Positions 7,207-16,281 are shown, counted from the first letter of the stretch. The stretch: DNA of 64,000 nucleotides from Hyalangium versicolor (GCF_020103695.1 NZ_JAHXBF010000043.1:18351-82350), one strand, 5' to 3'. Notes: a model not told the origin generated them from the letters alone. Numbers and translations: made by a program.

Positions 7207-9825
7207 CTACGGCAGGAGCTCGACGTACCCTTCCGTTCCATGCACGCGGATGCGCTGCCCATCCTGGATCAGTCGGGTCGCCTGCTCCACGCCGACGACG
7301 GCCGGCAGGCCGTATTCCCGGGCAATCACCGCGCCATGAGTCATCAGTCCCCCCACCTCGGTCACCAGGCCCTTGATGGACACGAACAAGGGCGTCCAAC
7401 TCGGATCCGTGAAGGGCGTGACCAGGATATCCCCCTCTGCCAGATCAGCGTTGGCCATGTCCAAGATGACTCGGGCGCGTCCCTCCACCACGCCTGAGGA
7501 GACCGCGAGACCGACGATGGCTCCGGCGGGGAGGTCGGCTCGTTTGTACGCACCTGCGACGATTTCACCATCGGACGTAATGACCCGCGGCGGCGTCAGC
7601 TTCCAGTATCGCTCGTGCTCGTCCTTTCGCCGGCTGACGATCTGGCCATCCAGCCGCTTCGTGCGCACGACCTCGCGAAGCTCCTCGAAGGTAAGATAGT
7701 AGATGTCTTCCTTTTCAGGGATCACCTGGGCCTGCACGAGCCGCTCGGCTTCCTTCAGCAAGGCCTGCCTGCAGACGAAGTAGCGACTGACGATGGCGTA
7801 TTTCGGGTACTCACGGTAGCCGATGAAGTTCCGGAGCCGACTGATCATCCGTTGCGCTTCTCCGGCTTTTTGCTCCCCGTCCGGCAATTGCTTCAATCGC
7901 GCCAGGAGCTCCTGTTCCTTCTTCAAGGCCTCCTGCCGCCCCTGCTCGAACTTCCGGCTGCCGGCCCCGGGCTCGAAGGTCTTGATGTTGCTGAGAATCA
8001 ACGGAACGAGGGTCGTTGGACTTTCGCTCCAACGCGTCCTCGTCACATCGATTTCCCCGGCGCATCGCATGCCGAATCTGTCGAGATACGCGGAGATGGC
8101 GTCGTGGGCTGCCTGTCCACCCTCCAACCGGGACAGGCCGTCCAAGAAGCCCTCATCCTTGGCATGTTGCAGGTATTCGATCACCTCTGGATGAGGCCGG
8201 ATCGCGTCCGCGACGTCCAGGAGCTCCAGCCCCATCTCCGAGGTGATGTTGTTCGGCACGGACTGAGAGAGCGTATCCGCGGCGTTCTTCTCGCCCAACC
8301 ACGCCATCATCTTCTCGTTGATCCAAGACGCGGCGTTCATGCCAGCGCTGATCGCGCTGAAGCTCCGCGGTTCCAGCAAGCTCTTCCTCAAGAGCTGGAG
8401 GTCTTCCAGGATGAACTCCAGTAACTCCGTTCCGGATTTCGTCTGGATGTTCCGCTTCAGCTCTTCGATCGACGTCTGGCTGCGCGCGATCAGCTCGGCG
8501 ACGATCGCCGGATCGTCGTCGAGAGGCGGGGGGCCCCCCGCGGGCGACACCCCTGGCCTGCCTTGAGCGGGACCCGGTGCGGGTGGAGCCGCGGGCGGCG
8601 GTTCGATGAAATCGCCCCGCTCGATGAGGGTCATGAGGGCGTCCTTGATGAGCGGATCGTGCGCGCCCAGGCCATTCAACAAGGCGGCCCGGCTGGCCGG
8701 TGAAGCCAGCTCCTTCGTGAGAGCGACGAACAACCTCCCACCCGCCGCATACATGGGGCGAGCGGCGGTCAACTGCCACAAGGACAGCCCCAAGGGTTTC
8801 ATGGGGTCGGTCATCATTTGTTGATGGCCGACGGAGATGAAGACGTGGTTGCCTCGATCCCCCACCTCCGGGATGGGGTACAGGGTCGTGATGGGCCGAC
8901 TCTGGACGATGTAGAACACGTCGTCGACCAGGCACCATTCGATGTCCTGGGGATGAGCGAAGTGCCCTTCGATCCACCTGCCCAGGCGCTCGAGCCGCAC
9001 GATCTGCTCATCCGTCAGCACGGGGCTGTTCTGCCGCTCGGGCTCGAGCGCCCGTTCCTGCGTACCGCCATCCGCCACGGCCCAGGTCGCCAGCTTCTTG
9101 GTGGCGACCGTCTTCTCGGTGATCTGGCCGTTCCGCACCTTGTAGCCATCGGCGTTCACCTGGCCGGAGACCAGCGCCTCACCGAGGCCGAAAACAGCCT
9201 CGATGGACGACACCTTCCGATTCGATGTCACGGGATCAGCCGTGAACAAGGTTCCAGCCGCCTGCGGGACGACCATCTTCTGCACCACCACCGCCATGAG
9301 GACCTTGCGATGGTCGAAGCCGTTTCGAAGGCGGTAGCTGACCGCCCGCTCGGTGAAGAGCGACGCCCAGCACCGGCTGACGTGCGCCAGGATCGCCGGC
9401 TTCCCGATGACGTTCAGGTACGTGTCCTGCTGGCCCGCGAAGGAAGCCGTTGGCAGATCCTCCGCCGTCGCGCTGGACCGGACGGCATAGGCCGCTTGCT
9501 CGCCAAGCCGGGAAAGGAAGCCGGAGATCGCTTCCTGAACGTCTTCAGGGATGGCGATCCCTTCGATGATCGTGCGGATCTCCGCGCTGAGCTCCCGGAT
9601 TCCATCCCGGTCTTCCGCCTTCAGACGCGACAACCGATCGAGCCGTTCACCCAGCGTCGGCGCTTCTCCGAGAGCCCGCTTGAAGGCATCGGTCGAAACG
9701 CAAAAACCCTCCGGCACGCGAACCGCTTCCAGCCTGGAGAGCTCCCCCAGGCTCGCGCCTTTCCCTCCAACCACCATGATCCGGGTCCGGTCGACCTCCT
9801 GGAGCCCCAGCACGTCAGCACGCAT
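7207..9825 (-). CDS. rph: Rifampin phosphotransferase
   Basis: An 872-residue three-domain enzyme matching rifamycin-inactivating phosphotransferase in length and order. The N-terminal ATP-grasp part begins LGLQEVDRTRIMVVGGKGAS and contains AYAVRSSATAEDLPTASFAG. A central rifamycin-binding region spans roughly residues 330-750, with a Pro-rich insert near 450. The C-terminal swivelling phosphohistidine domain carries GGLMTHGAVIAREYGLP. ATP is used to phosphorylate the ansa-chain hydroxyl via the phospho-His. The start at 9825 is fixed by GGAGGTGA five bases upstream; the open frame continues much further upstream but has no homology there. The alternative, a PEP synthase, is less likely because the PEP-binding TIM barrel is absent. 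Confidence 0.88.
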   Translation of the reverse strand: MRADVLGLQEVDRTRIMVVGGKGASLGELSRLEAVRVPEGFCVSTDAFKRALGEAPTLGERLDRLSRLKAEDRDGIRELSAEIRTIIEGIAIPEDVQEAISGFLSRLGEQAAYAVRSSATAEDLPTASFAGQQDTYLNVIGKPAILAHVSRCWASLFTERAVSYRLRNGFDHRKVLMAVVVQKMVVPQAAGTLFTADPVTSNRKVSSIEAVFGLGEALVSGQVNADGYKVRNGQITEKTVATKKLATWAVADGGTQERALEPERQNSPVLTDEQIVRLERLGRWIEGHFAHPQDIEWCLVDDVFYIVQSRPITTLYPIPEVGDRGNHVFISVGHQQMMTDPMKPLGLSLWQLTAARPMYAAGGRLFVALTKELASPASRAALLNGLGAHDPLIKDALMTLIERGDFIEPPPAAPPAPGPAQGRPGVSPAGGPPPLDDDPAIVAELIARSQTSIEELKRNIQTKSGTELLEFILEDLQLLRKSLLEPRSFSAISAGMNAASWINEKMMAWLGEKNAADTLSQSVPNNITSEMGLELLDVADAIRPHPEVIEYLQHAKDEGFLDGLSRLEGGQAAHDAISAYLDRFGMRCAGEIDVTRTRWSESPTTLVPLILSNIKTFEPGAGSRKFEQGRQEALKKEQELLARLKQLPDGEQKAGEAQRMISRLRNFIGYREYPKYAIVSRYFVCRQALLKEAERLVQAQVIPEKEDIYYLTFEELREVVRTKRLDGQIVSRRKDEHERYWKLTPPRVITSDGEIVAGAYKRADLPAGAIVGLAVSSGVVEGRARVILDMANADLAEGDILVTPFTDPSWTPLFVSIKGLVTEVGGLMTHGAVIAREYGLPAVVGVEQATRLIQDGQRIRVHGTEGYVELLP

Positions 9826-10125
9826 CCCTTCACCTCCCGTATCGAGGGGCGCCACTATAAGAGATGCGTTGCGTCGCCCGGCAGTGGTGAACACACAGTT
9901 CACGGTGTTGGAAGCCGTGTCAGTGCGCCCGTCCGAGCGCATGGACTCGCCCGCGTGGGGGCTCCCAAGCCGCTCGGCCAGGGATCGCATCGAGCTGGGC
10001 CTTTTGCTCGATAGGCAACACCGTGATGCACGGCAGTGCCATTGACGAAAAGGAAAACTCCTGAATAACGCTGAGGGCCGCTTCCGAGAGAGGCCCGTCG
10101 CTAGGATTTTCCTCACGTCTGTGAA
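9826..10125. other. Divergent intergenic region between rph and the PhnD-like gene
   Basis: 300 bases between two divergent starts, so both promoters must lie here. I looked for a long inverted repeat like the rifamycin-associated element of actinomycetes and saw none. A short GGCC-centred hairpin lies near 10075-10097, close upstream of the PhnD-like gene, and may be a leader structure. No small gene is supported. Confidence 0.4.
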
Positions 10126-11001
10126 ATGAATGATTTCATGATGGCAAAGCTGGGGGTGTGTCTCGCTGTATGTCTGGTGCTGCTGGCGAACCCGGCACGC
10201 GCGGCCGATGAGGCGCCTGTTCTGCGGGTGTCCATGGTTCCGGAAGAGCCTCCCGCTGAGCTGCAGCGGAAGCTCGCACCGCTGATGGCTTATCTGGAGA
10301 AGGCGACGGGGCGGAAGGTGCAGTTCATCCCCGCTACCACCTACCAGGCAACGATCGACGGGCTCGCCAACAAGCAGCTCGACATGGTCTGGTACGGTGG
10401 CCTCACCTTCGTGGAGGCCCGCCGGCGCACCGGCAACGCCATTCCCCTGATCCAGCGCGTGGAGGATGCCACCTTCCACAGCAAGTTCGTGGTCCCCGCC
10501 AATTCTCCCGCGAAGACCCTGATGGATCTCAAGGGCACCCAGTTTGCCTTCGGCCCCGCCACCTCCACCTCGGGCCACCTCATGCCCCGCTACTTCCTCA
10601 TGCAAGCGGGCATCGACCCGGAACGGGACTTCAAGAAAGTGATCTACTCGGGGGCCCACGACGTCACGGCGAGGTGGGTCGAGACCGGGAAGGTAGATGC
10701 CGGTGTGCTCAACGAATTGGTGTTCCAGAGGCTGCTCAATGAGAAGAAGATTGATCCTGCGAAGATCCGCGTCCTTTGGACCAGCCCGGCCTATTTCAAT
10801 TACAACTGGACGGTCCGTGGAGACCTCGAGCCGGAGCTGGTCGAGAAGATCCGCGCGGCCTTCCTCGCCCTGGACGCCTCCAAACCCGAGCACAAGGTCA
10901 TCTTGGACTCGCAACAGACGAAGAAGTTCATCGAGACCAAGGTCGAGAACTACCAATCCATCGAAGCGGCCGCGAAGGCGACCAAGCTCATCGCCGACTG
11001 A
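10126..11001 (+). CDS. PhnD-family periplasmic phosphate/phosphonate-type binding protein
   Basis: A 291-residue protein with a Sec signal peptide (AVCLVLLANPARAAD) followed by the PhnD/PF12974 fold. Family signatures include LRVSMVPEEPPAELQRKLAPL, QFIPATTYQATIDGLANKQLDM, WYGGLTFVEAR, LKGTQFAFGPATSTSGHLMP and YSGAHDVTARWVETGKVDAG. Such proteins bind phosphite, phosphonate or related oxyanions in the periplasm. No permease or ATPase gene is next to it. Instead a chemoreceptor follows 44 bases downstream, so it may serve signalling rather than uptake. An ATG at 10138 is an alternative start. Confidence 0.88.
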   Translation: MNDFMMAKLGVCLAVCLVLLANPARAADEAPVLRVSMVPEEPPAELQRKLAPLMAYLEKATGRKVQFIPATTYQATIDGLANKQLDMVWYGGLTFVEARRRTGNAIPLIQRVEDATFHSKFVVPANSPAKTLMDLKGTQFAFGPATSTSGHLMPRYFLMQAGIDPERDFKKVIYSGAHDVTARWVETGKVDAGVLNELVFQRLLNEKKIDPAKIRVLWTSPAYFNYNWTVRGDLEPELVEKIRAAFLALDASKPEHKVILDSQQTKKFIETKVENYQSIEAAAKATKLIAD

Positions 11002-11045
11002 CGTCCCGCCCCACCTGAAGAGGACAAATGACCTGAGGTGGAAAG

Positions 11046-12731
11046 ATGACCTGGTTCCGCAACCTGAAGATCGTCACCCAGCTTGCTCTCGGGTTTGGAC
11101 TCATCGCCCTTCTGGCGGCACTCGCTGGCTTCCAGGGGTTGAGAGGCATGCATCTGATGCAGGGGAGTCTGGAGCGGCTGTACACGCGCCACGCTCTCGG
11201 TGTCGCCAGGTTGAGGGAGGCCAACATCGCAATGCTCCACGCGTCGCGCACGATCCGGAACATCGTCCTCGATCTCGGGACGGGAGTCCTCGAGCAGCGG
11301 ACCGCCGAACTCCAGGAGAGCGACGCGAAGTTCCTCTCGGCGCTGAAGGCCTACCGCGAGACGATTGATCGCACCGACGCCCCCGTGCTGCAGCGGATCA
11401 ACGACATCGAGGGGATGTATGCCGAGCTCCGCGGCAAGCGCGAGAAGGTCCGCCAGCTCGCGGCAAGCAATAGCCTCCCGGAGTTCGCTCGGAACAGCGA
11501 GGATATGTACACCGACACGGGCATGAACGAGGTGCGCCTCGTCGAGAACCAGGTCGAGAAGCTCCTCACCGAGCTGGAGTCCAAGGAGTTCGACGGCATG
11601 GAGCAGTTCGGTGCGGAGGCGCGCTCCACCGCGGCGGAATACAGCAAGCTCGTCCTCATGGTGATCGTGGCGGTCCTGCTGGTGTCCTGCATCGTGGGCT
11701 TCTTCATCATGGCCGTCATCACGCGCCAGCTTGGAGGCGAACCCCGTTACGCCGCGGCGATGATGAAGCGCGTCGCGGACGGCGACCTCAAGGTGCAGAT
11801 TGCGACGGCGTCGAAGGACTCCAACAGCTTGCTGTTCGCGCTGCGCCAGATGGTCGAGAAGCTCCAGGCCACCATGGGCGAGATCAGCCTGGCGGCCAGC
11901 TCCCTCAGCGCCGCGGCGACGCAGGTGTCGTCCTCATCATCGCGTGTGTCACAGGGGTGCTCCGAGCAGGCGGCGATGGTGGAGGAGAGCACCTCGGGCC
12001 TCGAGCAGATGACCCAGTCCATCACCCAGAACGCCGAGGGCTCGCGGGCAATGGCGGCGGTGGCGACCCAATCAGGCGCCGAGGCGGAGCAAGGAGCGCA
12101 GTCGGTAGTCCGAACCGTCAAGGCGATGAAGGACATTGCAGACAAGGTCAACATCATCGAGGAGATCGCATTCCAGACGAACCTGCTGGCACTGAACGCT
12201 GCCATCGAGGCGGCACGGGCGGGTGAGCACGGCAGGGGCTTCGCGGTGGTCGCAACCGAGGTCCGGAAGCTGGCGGAGCGAAGCCGGGCCTCCGCGAAGG
12301 AGATCGGCGCGACCGCCACGACGAGCGTCTCCACGGCGGAGGCGTCGGGTCAGGCGCTCGCCAAGCTCCTGCCGGCAATCCGGAGAACGGAGGTGCTGGT
12401 GAGAGATCTCGCTGCCACGTCTGGCGAGCAGGCACAGAACGTGGAGCAGATGAGCGGCGCGATGCAGCAGATCAACCAGACGGTGCAGGCCAGCGCTGCC
12501 GCGGCCCAGGATCTGGCTTCCACAGCGGAGGAGCTCGCATCCCAAGCGGAGTCACTGCAGCAACTCATTTCGTTCTTCCGCGTGAGGGGAGCCACGGCCG
12601 TAGCGCCCCGGTTCTCTTCACAGGAGCCGCCCCCAGCGGCGGCGGTCACGCTACCGCCGTCCCAGGTCGTCGAGGGGAAGTCCCACCGTGTCTCACGGGC
12701 CGGTACAGGCGCCGGGTTCAAGCGGTTCTAG
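11046..12731 (+). CDS. Methyl-accepting chemotaxis protein
   Basis: A 561-residue chemoreceptor. An N-terminal membrane helix (ALGFGLIALLAALAGF) is followed by a four-helix-bundle periplasmic domain of about 165 residues and a second membrane helix near 200-222 (VIVAVLLVSCIVGFFIMAV). A HAMP-like linker and a signalling domain come next, with the conserved hairpin tip EIAFQTNLLALNAAIEAARA and GRGFAVVATEVRKLAERS. It follows the PhnD-like binding protein in the same direction, and a liganded binding protein docking on the sensor domain is the simplest model. No che genes are near, so it must plug into arrays encoded elsewhere. Confidence 0.93.
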   Translation: MTWFRNLKIVTQLALGFGLIALLAALAGFQGLRGMHLMQGSLERLYTRHALGVARLREANIAMLHASRTIRNIVLDLGTGVLEQRTAELQESDAKFLSALKAYRETIDRTDAPVLQRINDIEGMYAELRGKREKVRQLAASNSLPEFARNSEDMYTDTGMNEVRLVENQVEKLLTELESKEFDGMEQFGAEARSTAAEYSKLVLMVIVAVLLVSCIVGFFIMAVITRQLGGEPRYAAAMMKRVADGDLKVQIATASKDSNSLLFALRQMVEKLQATMGEISLAASSLSAAATQVSSSSSRVSQGCSEQAAMVEESTSGLEQMTQSITQNAEGSRAMAAVATQSGAEAEQGAQSVVRTVKAMKDIADKVNIIEEIAFQTNLLALNAAIEAARAGEHGRGFAVVATEVRKLAERSRASAKEIGATATTSVSTAEASGQALAKLLPAIRRTEVLVRDLAATSGEQAQNVEQMSGAMQQINQTVQASAAAAQDLASTAEELASQAESLQQLISFFRVRGATAVAPRFSSQEPPPAAAVTLPPSQVVEGKSHRVSRAGTGAGFKRF

Positions 12732-12949
12732 ACCGGAAAACAGTCACCCAGCCAGCGGGCTGGAAACGCTGGAGCACCGCCTTACCTCGTAACCGCCCGG
12801 AATGATTCGGAGTCGTTATCCCGCCGCGTCCCGTCTCATCCCGTCCTGTCCCATCCCATTCCGCAGGCTCCTGCGACATACGTGCAACATGGCGGAGGCC
12901 GCGCCCTCAGGCCCACGGAGGTGGAACCCTTTCCCTGGGCCACCAGACC

Positions 12950-13285
12950 CTAAAGAACATGCAGATCGTCCACTTCGACTGTGTAGAGTTCGCCCTGCTT
13001 GATCGCCGTCACCGAAAGTGTCAGGTCGCTGCGGCCTTCCTCCCGGGTCCACAAAGGTACATCAAGGGTGAGCACATCCGGCTGAGACGTCTGCTCATAG
13101 ACATCTACAAGCATCTCACCGTCAGCTGGCAAGGGAACAAGAGTCCGCCCATACTGCTCGACAGCAGTTCTCAACTCTGCCTCGGTCAGGCGTCCTGCTC
13201 GACCATCCGCTGCGATCTCCGCATACCGTCCTGCCGCCAGATCCTCTATCAGGCGCCGAACCTGACCCATCAATTTCATGTCCAC
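12950..13285 (-). CDS. Small protein downstream of Sit-like toxin, candidate immunity protein
   Basis: A 111-residue acidic protein beginning at GTG 13285, with AGGAGG seven bases upstream. Visible segments are LIEDLAAGRYAEIAADGRAG followed by LTEAELRTAVEQYGRTLVPLP and a beta-rich C-terminal half. I think it resembles a family of small uncharacterised (DUF7668-like) myxobacterial proteins, but this is from memory. It starts 11 bases after the stop of the toxin gene, on the same strand, which is the usual position of a sit-type immunity gene. The immunity role is inferred from position only. Confidence 0.65.
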   Translation of the reverse strand: MDMKLMGQVRRLIEDLAAGRYAEIAADGRAGRLTEAELRTAVEQYGRTLVPLPADGEMLVDVYEQTSQPDVLTLDVPLWTREEGRSDLTLSVTAIKQGELYTVEVDDLHVL

Positions 13286-13296
13286 AGTGCGGCCTC

Positions 13297-14676
13297 CTAC
13301 CGATTGCCGGGGATTCTGGTAGGTGTTGATGGCGTGACGCCGATCGATTTGAAGTAGTCATCGGCGCGGCTAATAAGCGTTTGCGCCTCCTCATGAGACA
13401 GTCCTGCGCGTCGCAGGGCCTCATAGGCGATCCTGCGCTCGTCAGCATAGCTCCCTCCCCCGGCCTGACGCTGAACTTGAGTCGCCTCATAGTGTGCAGT
13501 GCCAACGCGCGTCGCTGGACCCTTCAGTTCAACAGCAGGGGCAGCACGACTGTCATATCCGGGCAGATCTCGAACGGCGGCATCTTGAATCACATGATGA
13601 GCGTCCTTGATGCCAGCATTCCTGAGCTCACCGTAAGTTCCTGCTCGGAATCTTCCTACGGTGCTGCTGCTTGAACTGTCGCGAGCCGCCATGGCGACTG
13701 CGTTGGGGGCCAGCGCGATGGTGACGCCCTCGGCAGTGATGGCGACCGATTCCACCTGAGCCAAAGCTGGGGCCGTCCAGCGGATGTTCAGCTGCGCCTC
13801 GGCCACCACCGCAGCCCGCCCGGCTCCCGGCAACTTCGGCAGCGTCGCCGCCATCCCCGAAGCCGTGTTCCCCAGGGCCACCGTGCCCAGCATGACGAAG
13901 GCTCGGGCCGCCTTCTCCCCCATCGTTTCCCCGAACTTCTCTCCGGAGGCGTAGATGCCATCGAAGGTGGTGGCCTGATCCACGTCCTTCATCAGCACCA
14001 GCCACCCATCAATCAGGCGCCATACCGTGTCCCAGCCTAGGTAGGCCATGGCCCCCAGCGTCATCAGCGCGGCGATGCCCTTGCTCACCGGCTCGGGCAG
14101 TGCGAGCAAAATGGCATACATGGTCAGCCCGCCGACCACTGTGGCCACCACCGCCTGGGGGCTCACCATTCGGGCGAGCTCTTCTTTCATGGCTCCCAGC
14201 ACCTTGCTGTGGGCAATCGCCATGGCCAGCGCGTACTTGGCATCTCCATCCAGGAAAGGCTTGTCCACCAGCAAGCGCAGGCAATCTCCACCTCCCCACG
14301 TCCGCTCGCACCACAGCAGGTAGCGGCGCTTCAGCTCCTCGTCCTCGGGCAACAGGCGCAGGTTCCGGGTGCTCCCCGGCTCGGAGGCCATGAGGCGCTG
14401 GCTCCGGCCCTCGTACCGGTACCAGCCGCTTCGCTCGGGCACTCCGAAAAGCTGCCGGGCGTGCTCCAGAGGCCGCTCCACTCCAGGCACAGCGGGGGCA
14501 TGTTGCGCGACGACCTTCTTGAACTCCTTTTCGCTCACTGCCACCGGCGCCATGTCGCGGCGCGGAGTGTGGACGAGGGGCTCTCCTTGGCCTGTGTCCA
14601 AGCGGACGGCCTTTGTCGTGCTGCCGCTGCACCCTAGGTAGAACACCAAGAGCAGCAGAACTACCGAGTATGGCAT
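13297..14676 (-). CDS. SitA-like polymorphic toxin lipoprotein with C-terminal HNH-type nuclease domain
   Basis: A 459-residue protein with a lipobox signal (VLLLLVFYLGC, Cys16), needed for TraAB-dependent outer-membrane exchange of Sit toxins in myxobacteria. A SitA-family N-terminal region includes RLDTGQGEPLVHTPR and WCERTWGGGDC. Hydrophobic glycine-rich helices follow (residues ~165-290). The C-terminal ~105 residues form a variable toxin domain with DAHHVIQDAAVRDLPGY and an R-rich tail. The AHH-like His pair suggests a nuclease of the HNH/endonuclease VII group. The start at 14676 has GGAGG six bases upstream. The small gene immediately downstream is the likely immunity gene. The delivery route is inferred from family knowledge. 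Confidence 0.8.
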   Translation of the reverse strand: MPYSVVLLLLVFYLGCSGSTTKAVRLDTGQGEPLVHTPRRDMAPVAVSEKEFKKVVAQHAPAVPGVERPLEHARQLFGVPERSGWYRYEGRSQRLMASEPGSTRNLRLLPEDEELKRRYLLWCERTWGGGDCLRLLVDKPFLDGDAKYALAMAIAHSKVLGAMKEELARMVSPQAVVATVVGGLTMYAILLALPEPVSKGIAALMTLGAMAYLGWDTVWRLIDGWLVLMKDVDQATTFDGIYASGEKFGETMGEKAARAFVMLGTVALGNTASGMAATLPKLPGAGRAAVVAEAQLNIRWTAPALAQVESVAITAEGVTIALAPNAVAMAARDSSSSSTVGRFRAGTYGELRNAGIKDAHHVIQDAAVRDLPGYDSRAAPAVELKGPATRVGTAHYEATQVQRQAGGGSYADERRIAYEALRRAGLSHEEAQTLISRADDYFKSIGVTPSTPTRIPGNR

Positions 14677-14757
14677 GTGGAGCCTCCGGGCGTGACATGC
14701 GCGTCAATTCAAGGCCTGCCTGAGTACTTGGAACTGGACCGAGGGAGCGTTACCCAA

Positions 14758-15828
14758 TCAGGACGTCATTCCGGAGATCAGGCCTTGGATGAGGCGGAGT
14801 TGGTCCACTAGCCCCTGGATGACCTCACGGTGCTCAACCTCCACCCTGGGGTAAAGAGGAATGACAGGGGTATCCCGGTAGCTTGGGTCTCGCAAGAGCA
14901 TCGGAGGGGCCTCCAACGTAAGACGCTTCAGGGAGTCCAGGAGTGCTGGCCAGCACTCCTTGTCATCGGGAAACTGGAGCCAGAGGGGCGTCTCGGCGAG
15001 ATTGTGCCACCGCCACGGGCTTAGCATGAGATAGAAGTCGTGCCCAGCAAGCCGCATCTTGCGCCAGTAGTACGTGCTGCCAGCACCGCTCGTCCCCCTC
15101 AAGGGACAGAGGCCTAGCCGAATAGCCTCCTCAGAGACTTCATCAACGAGCGCGGCGAACTGGCAGAAGCGCCGGCCAATGCCCGCTGATAACTCTTCCG
15201 GGCGCAGCGGCAGGAACGCGGTTGTGTCCTCCCGCGTGCACAGCCCCAGAAGCTGATTCAGGTCCTCGGCGGAAGCGCGATCGTCCTGTGCGAGGGCCGC
15301 GCTCCGGAGGCTCTCCAGGAATGGTTGCCAGGCGGCGAGGAGCAGAAACTTGTTCGGCCCGACCTGCGCCACAAAGTGCTGCCCACGCTCGTGCCTTGGC
15401 TCGGTTGCGCCGCCCTGGACGCCAGTCTTGCATCGCAGCAGGAGTTCTCGCCATAACGTCTGGCGCCGCATCTCCGGTGCGACCATCAGCACCGCAGTGG
15501 GCCTGTCGGCAGGCAGAGCGTCGAGGTATGCGACCGGCTGGCGGTTGGTCAGCCCCGCCCAGAACTTCGCTTCGATGAACAGCACCGAGGCCCCGTTCTC
15601 GTCGACGCCACGCAAGTCCGGTCGCGCGTCGTTCTCCTCTGTCTGCTGTGCTGCGAAGAAGACCACCCGAGGCGGCGGGACGCCCAGTCCTTCCAAGAAC
15701 AGCAGAACCGCCCTCCGCACGTGCTCGCTTCTGCGCAGGATGAACGCGAGCGCCTCCGTTGCCACGTTCTCTGGGTGGCGGCTGAGCCGAGAAGCCAAGT
15801 GCCCCAGCAGACTGTTGTTGGTGTCCAT
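14758..15828 (-). CDS. PD-(D/E)XK-like nuclease-fold protein of unknown role
   Basis: A 356-residue protein with a possible PD-(D/E)XK core at RPDLRGVDENGASVLFIEAKF (Asp, then Glu-X-Lys), preceded by VVFFAAQQTEEN. The rest has no motif I can name. I start it at ATG 15828 rather than the upstream ATG at 15930, because 15871-15989 resembles the non-coding attachment flank at 41911-42031 and is unlikely to be ancestral coding sequence. No clear ribosome site is visible at 15828. It sits at the left edge of the integrated island. A restriction or repair function is possible but not shown. Confidence 0.6.
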   Translation of the reverse strand: MDTNNSLLGHLASRLSRHPENVATEALAFILRRSEHVRRAVLLFLEGLGVPPPRVVFFAAQQTEENDARPDLRGVDENGASVLFIEAKFWAGLTNRQPVAYLDALPADRPTAVLMVAPEMRRQTLWRELLLRCKTGVQGGATEPRHERGQHFVAQVGPNKFLLLAAWQPFLESLRSAALAQDDRASAEDLNQLLGLCTREDTTAFLPLRPEELSAGIGRRFCQFAALVDEVSEEAIRLGLCPLRGTSGAGSTYYWRKMRLAGHDFYLMLSPWRWHNLAETPLWLQFPDDKECWPALLDSLKRLTLEAPPMLLRDPSYRDTPVIPLYPRVEVEHREVIQGLVDQLRLIQGLISGMTS

Positions 15829-15935
15829 GTGGAGCGAGTCTCTAAGAACGACAGCCACGGATTCAAGATGACGCCAGAGGGGTACAGTTGGAGGCACATG
15901 AGGAAACCAGGGCGAAGAGAAGCTCGGCAAGTCCT

Positions 15936-15989
15936 TGAGATTGCTGGGCTTCTCGGGATGGAGGCGGCGGGAATCGAACCCGCCGCCGG
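15936..15989 (-). repeat. Attachment-site copy 1: tRNA/tmRNA 3'-end-like sequence
   Basis: Fifty-four bases identical to 41978-42031. Read on the minus strand, the 25-base core at 15959-15983 is a T-arm (GCGGGTTCGATTCCCGC) followed by an acceptor 3' strand and discriminator (CGCCTCCA). The anticodon part and the 5' acceptor strand are absent, so this is not a working RNA gene. It marks the left boundary of the proposed tandem elements. Confidence 0.72.
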
Positions 15990-16281
15990 AGGCTTCCGGC
16001 GAGAGCGCTTCAGAGCGGCTGAGAGCGGTTTTCGTAGGAGTTCCAGCCGCTTACGCTGCTCCCTGCTCCGCACCGACGTGTGGTGAGAGTGCTCCAGTTC
16101 GGGGCTGCTGTAGCAATGTAGCAAGGCACGTCGCAGCAGCCTTGGAGGCACTGGAGGGGGGTAACCCCGCGCGGGCTGCGGTCCTCCTGCGGTTCCTGCT
16201 CTCGTAGGGCCTCGGCCCCCCGAGCAGCCAAGGGCTCTACGGAAGCCCGTGGAAGCCTGGCTGTAGACAGAGCAGGTAGTA
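15990..16281. other. Non-coding flank right of attachment copy 1
   Basis: No gene is supported here. Positions 16115-16134 carry AATGTAGCAAGGCACGTCGC, identical to 42046-42065 beside attachment copy 3, and similarity continues for about 30 bases. TGTAGCAA occurs twice in tandem from 16110, a pattern also found (inverted) beside copy 2, so this may be an arm-type binding region for the recombinase. Confidence 0.5.

Noticed and set aside
9826..10956. N-terminal extension of the rph frame of about 370 codons
   Set aside because: It has no similarity to the family, a perfect ribosome site lies at the internal ATG 9825, and the extension is antisense to the PhnD-like gene.
12732..12949. Possible gene or element end with CGTCCCGTCTC-like repeats
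   Set aside because: Only a faint resemblance to the 10-base repeat at 24783. No frame or att core is present.
15959..16060. Complete tRNA or tmRNA gene at attachment copy 1 (also tested at copies 2 and 3)
   Set aside because: T-arm and 3' acceptor strand are present, but no pairing 5' acceptor strand, D-arm or anticodon arm follows at any copy.
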